From assembly GCA_007132395.1 (NCBI GenBank), contig SLOR01000075.1, positions 1 to 5,706 on the forward strand: a DNA stretch of 5,706 nt. The letters are read 5' to 3'. Position 1 is the first letter of the stretch. Each line of letters starts with the position of its first letter. This document shows, in pieces, positions 1 through 5,706 of the stretch. A program made the position numbers and the translations under genes. The notes under the pieces are model-generated. The model worked only from the letters and a program-made list of their open reading frames with translations. It did not search any database and was not told the origin of the DNA. The DNA is from Bacteroidales bacterium (GTDB taxonomy: Bacteria; Bacteroidota; Bacteroidia; Bacteroidales; UBA7960).

Positions 1-369
1 CTGTACATCATTTTCCCACAATTTAATCACCTTTAACAGCCTTTGAGAAATATGCCTGTCCTTCACCATGTAGTAATACGCCCCCGCTTTCATCATTTCT
101 ACAGCGAAGGCAGTATCGTCCATAGATGTAACCACAATAAATGAAGGCATCTGCTTTTCCTCCTGCTCCAGCTGTGCTATAATTTCCATAGCTTTCATGT
201 CGGAAAGTGTAATATCAAGCACCACCAGGTCGTAGGTAAATTGCAGCAGGTGCTCCAGTGCCTGTTGTCCGGTATGTGCAAGAGTAACCTTATACCCTTC
301 ATTATGCAGGGCAAGTTTCATTAAACCGGCAATACCGATATCGTCTTCTATTATCAGAATTTTTTTCAT
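1..369 (-). CDS. Response regulator, receiver domain (C-terminal part off the window)
   Basis: The frame starts at the ATG at 369-367 and stays open for 123 codons to the window edge, so the C-terminus and any output domain are missing. The visible part is a single CheY-like receiver domain. It begins MKKILIIEDD, with the acidic pocket at E8-D10. The phosphoacceptor is D52 in the motif LVVLDITLSD, the switch threonine is T81 in VVTS, and the conserved lysine is K103 in MVKD. Two usual features of the loop after the aspartate are changed: the common proline is S56 and the common glycine is A60. The lysine is followed by D, not P. From about residue 104 the chain continues as a helix (RHISQRLLKVIKLW), as in regulators where a second domain follows. 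That domain cannot be identified here. A GGGGA stretch at 385-381 lies 11 bases before the start and is a weak ribosome-binding candidate. The gene lies 268 bases downstream of a hybrid kinase on the same strand, so it may be its partner, but position is the only evidence. Confidence 0.9.
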   Translation of the reverse strand, partial: MKKILIIEDDIGIAGLMKLALHNEGYKVTLAHTGQQALEHLLQFTYDLVVLDITLSDMKAMEIIAQLEQEEKQMPSFIVVTSMDDTAFAVEMMKAGAYYYMVKDRHISQRLLKVIKLWENDVQ

Positions 370-433
370 AGTAAGTGATTTCCCCAATATTGAAAAAGAA
401 CCAATAAGTTACGCCATCTTTGCTATTCATTGG

Positions 434-441
434 CAAAATTA
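434..441 (-). promoter_or_regulatory. Candidate Bacteroidota-type -7 promoter element
   Basis: Read on the minus strand, this site is TAATTTTG, an exact match to the Bacteroidota -7 consensus TAnnTTTG. It would start transcription near position 427 and give a leader of roughly 55-60 bases before the response regulator ATG at 369, which is a normal arrangement. No clear TTTG -33 element is present about 19 bases upstream, where the sequence is CTGCAG-like, so the match rests on one half-site. A second near-match, TA-TCG-TTTG at 533-525, has one extra spacer base. Confidence 0.4.
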
Positions 442-615
442 CATGTATTAATTCTGCAGGCCCGGGTATTTTTGCGGAATATTTTTGCATTTTTCACCCA
501 TAATGTTTCTCCATTTCCCTCATTGCAAACGATAAAAAAATCGCCTTCTGGCCTATCTCCTTTCATTGGCTGTTATAACTCCATTGCCTATAGTTAAGGT
601 TTAACCAAAGGTTTT

Positions 616-630
616 TGTTTTTGAAAAACA
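616..630. repeat. Short A/T palindrome after the kinase stop codon
   Basis: TGTTTTT-G-AAAAACA is a perfect 7-base inverted repeat around one base, beginning 8 bases beyond the stop codon of the upstream kinase. As RNA it would form only a weak A-U stem. The T run flanking it lies on the plus strand, the wrong side for ending the minus-strand gene. It could be chance in A/T-rich sequence, a weak transcript end, or a protein-binding site. Confidence 0.3.
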
Positions 631-637
631 TTTTTTA

Positions 638-3277
638 TTAGAAATAATTCCTGAATAACTTCTCAAGATCTTCCTTTTTAAAGGGCTTTGTAATGTATTC
701 GTCCAGTCCCAGTGCCATGTACTTTTCCCGGTCGCCTTCAAAGGCATTGGCACTTAAGCCTACGATGGGGGGCAGTTTATTTTCATATTTTTGTTTTAAA
801 ATACGTGTTGCAGTAATCCCATCCATTAGCGGCATCTGGATATCCATCAAGATAAGGTCAAATTGGTGGAGCTTGAACAACTCGAGAGCGTGATTACCAT
901 TGTTTGCAAGAATGACAGTGTGCCCAAGAGAGTTAAGCATTAAACTAACCACCTTTTGATTAATTATTTTATCTTCGGCAAAAAGGATTCTGAGACTCCG
1001 GCTCTCCTGAGAAATATTATCCCGAAAGACTTCTTCCTTTAGTTCATCTGCGCAGGCTTCGCGGGCATTAAAAGTAAACCGGAAAGTACTCCCTTTTCCC
1101 GGCAGGCTTTCCACCCCTATGGCTCCTCCAAGTAAACCGGCCAATTCACTGCATATTGCAAGACCTAGCCCAGTACCTTCATTGTGTCGCATATCAGATT
1201 CTTCAACCTGCGAGAAGGGGACAAAGAGTTTTTCCTGTTTTTCAGAAGAAATCCCCTGCCCGGTATCCTGTACTTTTATTTCAACTTTAAGTGTACCGTC
1301 GGGCGATATCTCCTCAGCAAGCCTGGCTGAAAGGAAAATTTCTCCATTACTTGTAAACTTTACCGCATTGGAAACAAAATTGTTTATCACCTGCATGATG
1401 CGAATTTCATCGGCATACAGAATATTTGGCAAACGAGGGTCGATAGTAGTATGAAACGCAATGGACTTACCTGTGCACAGGCTGGAAAAGAGCTTTTGTC
1501 CGTTTGAAAGAATATGGGCCAGCCGAAAATTCCTTGGATTTAGCTTTACTCTACCTGCCTCTAACTTAGAGTAGTCCAGCACCTGGTTAATAACTTCTCT
1601 TAGGTTTTCTCCAGATACTTTCAAAGTTGCCAGATAGTCCATTTGTTGTTCATCCAGCGATGTTTGCGACAAAATTTCAACCATGCCCAGCACGCCCGTA
1701 AGGGGAGTACGAATTTCATGACTCATGTTGGCCAGGAATTTTTGCTTGAACTGCAGGGTATTACGGGCTATTTCCACTTCCTTTTCCAGGCGTTTTTTCT
1801 GCAACAGCTCTCTTTCTTTTTTATCACTTATATCTACAGCGGTAGAAATGATATAATCGACTCCCTTGAGTTGCACTTTTTGCAGCAGAACGTCCTCCCA
1901 TAAAACGTCACCTGTTAGGGTTTGCGACTTCCATTCAAATCGCTGGGGGCCTTCTTCTATTACTTTTTTAAACCAATATTCAACCTCCTTTTCGGAATAA
2001 GGTGATTCGCCCCAAAGGTTGTGTGCCTGAAGTTCTTCAAAAGTAGTAAACCCATAGGATGATATCGCTTTTTCGTTAGCTCTTATCACCGCGCTTGTTT
2101 CAGCGTCATGAACAATAATTGATACGGAAGAGTTTTCGTACAATACCCGAAATTGTTTTTCACTTTCAGCCAGCTCCAGGGTGGCTCGTTTCAGTTTTCT
2201 GTTTAGAATTTTCATATAAACCCAGGAAAGCGAAATCATCATGAGCAGTAAGAAAGAAGCTCCAACAAACACCTGGTATTGGCGCAAAACCTGCCAGAGA
2301 GTTATTTTGCCGAAATCCTCGAAAGGAGGCAGCTCAAGTTCCTGCAAGATTTTTCGCACACCATCATAATCCTGGGGGATATCCCATCCGGCAATTCCTG
2401 CTGCAAGGAGCGCGGCGTCATCCTTCTCTTTTTTGAGCAGGGCAATAGTAATTTCCTTGCTTAACTGAGAGCAGACATGTGGCAAAGCAGCAAAAGGCCA
2501 CTCAGGATATAAATCAGTAGACAACAAAAATGGGAAACCTTGCCGGCTTAAGGGATTAATAATTTTTACGCGGTTTATATCCACGCGACCTTCAGCGGCC
2601 ATTTTTTCGATTTGCCCTGTTATTACGGTTCCTGCATCAACCCGTCCCTGCAGCACATCATATACCACCCCATCATGAGATCCTGAAAAAATCAATTCTG
2701 AAAAGTCCCTCCGGGGTTTCAGCCCGGATTTTTCTAATTCGTACCACGCGGCATGCCATCCACCCAGGGAGTTTTCGTCGACAGCAGCAAATCTTTTCTT
2801 CCTTAAATCTTTGAGTTCATTAATATCATTTCTGTCGGAAGTTGTAAACACAACGCCTCCGAAATTCACCTTAGACCCCACACTGCTAATGGTTTGAAGT
2901 GTTGCGATGCGCAGTGCCATGTTGTGATATTCTAAAAACGCATAATAGGAAGAATTCACAATTATATAAGAAACCTCCCGGTTTGCGACTTTTTCAAGAG
3001 TCTCTCTGAATGACATGGGCACGATGGTGAAAATTTCCGAATCAATTTCACGGGTCAGATATTGAGCAAGGAGTGTCCACTCCCTGAGACCGATAGCATC
3101 TCCGCGATTGGCAAGCACACCTATCTTAACGGTATCTCTATCAGCACCCTGCAAGTATGCATCGACTCCCGACTTTTCTTGATCTATTCCGGGCGCAGCA
3201 CTCATTCCGGTCGTAATACAACAAAGCCAGAAAATCAAAATACATGGAAATAAAAACACTTTGACCTCTGCAATCAT
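638..3277 (-). CDS. Hybrid sensor histidine kinase with TtrS/PhnD-like periplasmic sensor, PAS and receiver domains
   Basis: This complete 879-residue protein is predicted to sit in the inner membrane, bind a ligand in the periplasm and control autophosphorylation inside the cell. Residues 5-22 are a hydrophobic signal/anchor helix. Residues about 48-315 resemble phosphonate-type substrate-binding proteins and the sensor of the tetrathionate kinase TtrS: KIGVLANRGD at 51-60, GGWHAAWYEL at 172-181, SHDGVVYDVLQGRVDAG at 200-216 and FPFLLSTDLYPEWPFAAL at 248-265. A transmembrane helix spans about 336-355, PAS about 373-490, and a charged helix 485-512. HisKA has H520 in NMSHEIRTP. The ATPase has N637, D671 in DTGQGI, the F box LFVPFSQ and the G2 box GTGLGLAI at 701-708. 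The receiver (762-879) has E768/D769, phosphoacceptor D812, S842 and K864. An in-frame TGA at 3298-3296 leaves the ATG at 3277 as the natural start; no strong Shine-Dalgarno precedes it. The domain order and all catalytic residues are seen directly. The ligand is unknown, and I do not assign ttrS because a single receiver-fused protein without visible ttr genes is not evidence for tetrathionate. Confidence 0.95.
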   Translation of the reverse strand: MIAEVKVFLFPCILIFWLCCITTGMSAAPGIDQEKSGVDAYLQGADRDTVKIGVLANRGDAIGLREWTLLAQYLTREIDSEIFTIVPMSFRETLEKVANREVSYIIVNSSYYAFLEYHNMALRIATLQTISSVGSKVNFGGVVFTTSDRNDINELKDLRKKRFAAVDENSLGGWHAAWYELEKSGLKPRRDFSELIFSGSHDGVVYDVLQGRVDAGTVITGQIEKMAAEGRVDINRVKIINPLSRQGFPFLLSTDLYPEWPFAALPHVCSQLSKEITIALLKKEKDDAALLAAGIAGWDIPQDYDGVRKILQELELPPFEDFGKITLWQVLRQYQVFVGASFLLLMMISLSWVYMKILNRKLKRATLELAESEKQFRVLYENSSVSIIVHDAETSAVIRANEKAISSYGFTTFEELQAHNLWGESPYSEKEVEYWFKKVIEEGPQRFEWKSQTLTGDVLWEDVLLQKVQLKGVDYIISTAVDISDKKERELLQKKRLEKEVEIARNTLQFKQKFLANMSHEIRTPLTGVLGMVEILSQTSLDEQQMDYLATLKVSGENLREVINQVLDYSKLEAGRVKLNPRNFRLAHILSNGQKLFSSLCTGKSIAFHTTIDPRLPNILYADEIRIMQVINNFVSNAVKFTSNGEIFLSARLAEEISPDGTLKVEIKVQDTGQGISSEKQEKLFVPFSQVEESDMRHNEGTGLGLAICSELAGLLGGAIGVESLPGKGSTFRFTFNAREACADELKEEVFRDNISQESRSLRILFAEDKIINQKVVSLMLNSLGHTVILANNGNHALELFKLHQFDLILMDIQMPLMDGITATRILKQKYENKLPPIVGLSANAFEGDREKYMALGLDEYITKPFKKEDLEKLFRNYF

Positions 3278-3481
3278 AGGCTTTTTGTTTAATACTCATT
3301 TTTTGAGCATAACAATTTCGTGAAAATACAACAAGCAGCAAAAGAATTTACACGTGAAACACTGATAAGCAGATAAAACTTCAGATTATGCAATACATGC
3401 TATGCTGTTTATGGCCATAGCACCACTCCCGTTGAAAAGCTGCCAACCCCCTCTACCAGCAATATTTTCCTGCCGCAATAC
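3278..3481. other. Intergenic region between the two hybrid kinases
   Basis: This 204-base gap separates two same-strand kinase genes. It is long enough to hold a promoter, but I find no exact TAnnTTTG on the minus strand. The nearest is TTCTTTTG at 3347-3340, with one mismatch and no paired -33 element. It holds an inverted repeat at 3398-3422 and a CACGTG palindrome at 3351-3356. Whether the two kinases share a transcript cannot be decided from the sequence. Confidence 0.5.
3398..3422. repeat. 7-base inverted repeat with 11-base spacer between the kinase genes
   Basis: TGCTATG at 3398-3404 is repeated inverted as CATAGCA at 3416-3422, and the spacer itself contributes to an ATGGCCAT palindrome at 3411-3418. 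On the minus strand it begins 59 bases after the stop of the upstream kinase and ends 120 bases before the start of the downstream one. It is not followed by a T run, so it is not a typical intrinsic terminator. It could be an mRNA hairpin at the gene junction or a binding site for a dimeric regulator. Chance is not excluded. Confidence 0.35.
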
Positions 3482-5706
3482 TCAAAACCACTTTTCTATA
3501 AGATTCGCGAAATCTTTTCCTTTAACGGGTTTGGTAAGATAATCGTCCATGCCCAGGGCCATATACTTTTCCTTATCTCCTTCAAAAGCATTGGCGCTTA
3601 ACCCCACGATTGGAGGCAGAGAGGAATACTTTGACTTCAGTTGCTTTGTGGCCATTACCCCGTCCATTTCGGGCATTTGTATATCCATTAAAATTAAATC
3701 GAAGGTATCGGGCTTAAAAAGTTCGAGTGCTTCGCGCCCGTTGTTGGCGATGGTAACTTCGTGCCCCATGGAGGCGAGCATCAGGCTGATAACTTTCTGG
3801 TTTACTTTTTTGTCTTCTACCAGAAGAATCCTCAGTCCTTTAGTATTTTCCGGTGCAAGCGCACCGGATTCCCTCAATTCACCTTCATCAAAGGGTTCGG
3901 CCAGAAAGGTAAACCAGAAGCTACTCCCCTTGCCGGGTATGCTTTCCACACCTATTTCTCCTCCGTGTAAGGCCACCAACTCTTTAGAGATGGCAAGGCC
4001 CAGGCCAGTGCCTTCGTACTTGCGGATGTCCCTTTCATCAATTTGCGAAAATGGCATAAAAAGCTTATTCAGCTTTTCTTTTGCAATACCGTGCCCTGTA
4101 TCGGTTACAGTAATTTTAAACAATCGTTTGCCGTTTTGCACGGTATGGGGCACCGGCTCTGCTTTCACATTGATTTTACCCTTCACAGTAAACTTTACAG
4201 CATTGGATATCAAATTATTGAGCACCTGGCACAAGCGGCTTTCATCAGCTTTAATGTATTGCGGCAGGTTTTTATCCAGGGTTGTAGTAAAACGGATAGA
4301 ATTGCCCGCGATAGCAGTAAAATAGTTTTTACTTGAATGGATTAAATCAAATAACGGGAATACCTTAAGTTTCAGCCTCACCTTTCCAGCTTCTATTTTG
4401 GAAAAATCAAGTACCTGGTTAATGACATCCCTGAGGTTTTCGCTGGAGTGCTTTAATATTTCAAGGTATTCCTGCTGGCTTGTGTCAAGGGTGGATTTTT
4501 CAAGCACCTCAATAATACCAACAATTCCCGTTAGAGGTGTCCGCATTTCATGACTCATATTGGCCAGAAAGTTCTTTTTAAATTCAACACTTTTTTGTGC
4601 GAGCACCAACTCCTGCTCCAGGCGCAGCCTCTCAATGCGGTCGGTGATATCCTGTCCTGAAGACTGGAATTCCATGATTTTGCCATCAGCGTCAAAAATC
4701 GCTACATCCGTCCATTGCTGCCATTGACGGGTACCATCGGAGAGGGAAGCTTCTACTTCGTAAGAATGTACAGGGCTTTGCGGGGTAAATTTTGCTAAGT
4801 GTTGATGAATTTTCTCGTGCCGTTCGTCGGGCAAAAAGTTAATGAACTTTTCGCCCAGCAATTCGTAATGGCTGCGCTTGAAAAGCCTTCGATAGGCCTC
4901 ATTGGTAAAGGTAATAGTAGTATCAGGCAAGAACCTGCAAATCATTTCCTGCTGGGTATTTACCACCGACTGGTACCTGCTTTCACTTTGCTTTAATTTC
5001 TTTTCGGTACGGTGCCGTGCAATGGCATTGGCAAACTGTTCGGCCGGGAAGGACAAAAATGCCAGCTGTTCCGGTGTCCATTTAATCTTTTCCTTTACCA
5101 CATCAAAACCCACGAACCCCAACACCCGGTCCGGCATCATAAGTGGAACAGCAAGAAGAGATTTAACTTGCTGTTGCTCAAGTTCTTTTTTAAACATTCC
5201 GGCTTCCGGGGGCAAGGTATCCAAATCTTCAAGATGTACCATCTCGCCCCGCAGATATTTTTCCAGCCCCCATCCAAAATCTTTTACTGAAGCATTCTGA
5301 ATACGGTGCAGCTGACTTTCTATACCGGGTGCACACCACTCATGGGTGTTAGAGAATTTTATATAATCATTACTGAACAGGAAAATATACGATCTGTCGG
5401 CCATGAAAAACCGACCCATCAGTTCCAGCGATTTGTTGATGCTGTCATCCAGTGAACCTTCGCCTTCTCCCCCCAGCAAAGCTGCCGACACCTGGGCCAA
5501 TAGTTTCTGCATATCATACTGCTTGCGAAGTTTCTCTTCTGCATGGATACGCTCGGTAATTTCAACAGCCGTAAAGCTAAATCCTTTGGAGTAGTCGTCG
5601 GGGTCAAGAGGTGAAGAACTCAATAAAACAAAGATCTCTTTACCGTCCTTTGATTTCCAGCGTGTTTCCAAGGTTCCTGTACCTGTTTGCTTTATTCCTT
5701 CCAATA
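3482..5706 (-). CDS. Hybrid sensor histidine kinase, PAS-GAF-PAS-HisKA-HATPase-REC (N-terminus off the window)
   Basis: The frame is open at the right edge and ends at TGA 3484-3482. About 740 residues are visible. I number from the TTG at 5704, which is probably an internal leucine and not a start, because the sequence begins in the middle of a PAS domain (end near residue 62, TAVEITER). A GAF domain follows at about 68-232 (RSYIFLFSND, SNTHEWCAPG, SLLAVPLM), then a second PAS at about 238-360 ending GQDITDRIE, and a linker helix 355-378. HisKA has H385 in NMSHEMRTP. The ATPase has N501, D535 in DTGHGI, F box LFMPFSQ and G2 box GTGLGLAI at 565-572. The receiver (624-740) has E630/D631, phosphoacceptor D674, S703 and K725. 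All catalytic residues are intact. No membrane segment is visible, so this part is cytosolic; the missing N-terminus could still carry one. The GAF and PAS domains point to intracellular or small-molecule sensing, but the signal is unknown. The transmitter and receiver closely resemble those of the kinase 204 bases downstream. Confidence 0.95.
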   Translation of the reverse strand, partial: LEGIKQTGTGTLETRWKSKDGKEIFVLLSSSPLDPDDYSKGFSFTAVEITERIHAEEKLRKQYDMQKLLAQVSAALLGGEGEGSLDDSINKSLELMGRFFMADRSYIFLFSNDYIKFSNTHEWCAPGIESQLHRIQNASVKDFGWGLEKYLRGEMVHLEDLDTLPPEAGMFKKELEQQQVKSLLAVPLMMPDRVLGFVGFDVVKEKIKWTPEQLAFLSFPAEQFANAIARHRTEKKLKQSESRYQSVVNTQQEMICRFLPDTTITFTNEAYRRLFKRSHYELLGEKFINFLPDERHEKIHQHLAKFTPQSPVHSYEVEASLSDGTRQWQQWTDVAIFDADGKIMEFQSSGQDITDRIERLRLEQELVLAQKSVEFKKNFLANMSHEMRTPLTGIVGIIEVLEKSTLDTSQQEYLEILKHSSENLRDVINQVLDFSKIEAGKVRLKLKVFPLFDLIHSSKNYFTAIAGNSIRFTTTLDKNLPQYIKADESRLCQVLNNLISNAVKFTVKGKINVKAEPVPHTVQNGKRLFKITVTDTGHGIAKEKLNKLFMPFSQIDERDIRKYEGTGLGLAISKELVALHGGEIGVESIPGKGSSFWFTFLAEPFDEGELRESGALAPENTKGLRILLVEDKKVNQKVISLMLASMGHEVTIANNGREALELFKPDTFDLILMDIQMPEMDGVMATKQLKSKYSSLPPIVGLSANAFEGDKEKYMALGMDDYLTKPVKGKDFANLIEKWF

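Larger units (their letters stand above)
370..637. other. Intergenic region between hybrid kinase and response regulator
   Basis: This 268-base gap contains no convincing gene. It is A+T rich. It carries the candidate promoter at 434-441, a small A/T palindrome at 616-630 just after the kinase stop, and four copies of CATTG on the plus strand (at 428, 521, 564 and 582), two of them extended to CATTGGC. The short minus-strand frame running from 490 into the response regulator shows no recognisable protein and overlaps that gene in another frame. I see no G+C-rich hairpin followed by a T run on the minus strand, so termination after the upstream kinase is not evident. Confidence 0.6.

Noticed and set aside
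302..490. A 62-codon minus-strand frame upstream of and overlapping the response regulator
   Set aside because: It overlaps the real gene in another frame, has no recognisable domain or clear ribosome-binding site, and its second half is just the shifted reading of the receiver coding sequence. A leader peptide cannot be strictly excluded.
603..613. AACC-AAA-GGTT stem followed by T runs on the plus strand, resembling a terminator
   Set aside because: The stem is only four pairs, and no plus-strand gene exists for it to end.
693..893. A plus-strand frame whose translation shares SPSKALAL-like wording with the antisense frame starting at 3549
   Set aside because: The apparent antisense conservation is explained by the strongly conserved receiver segment SANAFEGD-EKYMALG on the minus strand of both kinases.
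3141..3341. A 66-codon minus-strand frame across the start of the 879-residue kinase
   Set aside because: It overlaps the kinase signal region in a different frame; the kinase frame gives a proper signal helix and continues into known domains.
3351..3356. CACGTG palindrome in the gap between the kinases
   Set aside because: A six-base palindrome is expected by chance in sequence of this length, and it has no extended symmetry.
3549..4325. A 258-codon open frame on the plus strand
   Set aside because: It lies wholly antisense to the ATPase and receiver part of the kinase at 3482-5706, which has every expected motif. Its translation is serine- and proline-rich with no recognisable domain.
5702..5704. 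TTG as a possible start codon of the right-hand kinase
   Set aside because: The sequence here is already inside a PAS domain, and the frame is still open at the window edge, so this is an internal leucine codon of a truncated gene.

Overview
The window looks like a piece of a chromosome from a Bacteroidota (Cytophaga/Bacteroides-type) bacterium. This is an inference from moderate to low G+C, weak or absent Shine-Dalgarno sites, a Bacteroidota-like TAnnTTTG promoter element, and large hybrid sensor kinases ending in receiver domains. No rRNA, tRNA, mobile element or CRISPR array is visible. Every gene I can support lies on the minus strand, and every one is a phosphosignalling protein.

Layout in transcription order, from the right edge leftwards. 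(1) 5706-3482: the C-terminal 740 or so residues of a hybrid histidine kinase whose N-terminus is off the window. Its visible architecture is end of PAS, GAF, PAS, HisKA, HATPase, REC. (2) 3481-3278: a 204-base gap with a short inverted repeat and no convincing promoter. (3) 3277-638: a complete 879-residue hybrid kinase with a signal/anchor helix, a periplasmic binding-protein domain of the phosphonate-binding/TtrS type, a transmembrane helix, PAS, HisKA, HATPase and REC. (4) 637-370: a 268-base gap carrying a good candidate promoter for the next gene. (5) 369-1: the N-terminal 123 residues of a response regulator whose output region is off the window.

The two kinases have closely related transmitter and receiver halves: the receivers match at about two thirds of positions in my hand alignment. 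Their sensor halves are unrelated. This suggests a tandem duplication in which one copy senses something outside the cell through a binding-protein domain and the other senses something inside through PAS and GAF domains. No HPt domain is visible, so the partner that would take phosphate from the two receivers, if one exists, lies elsewhere. The nearby response regulator is a candidate downstream component by position only. The window is best described as a signalling cluster with one notable sensor, not a clearly new system.
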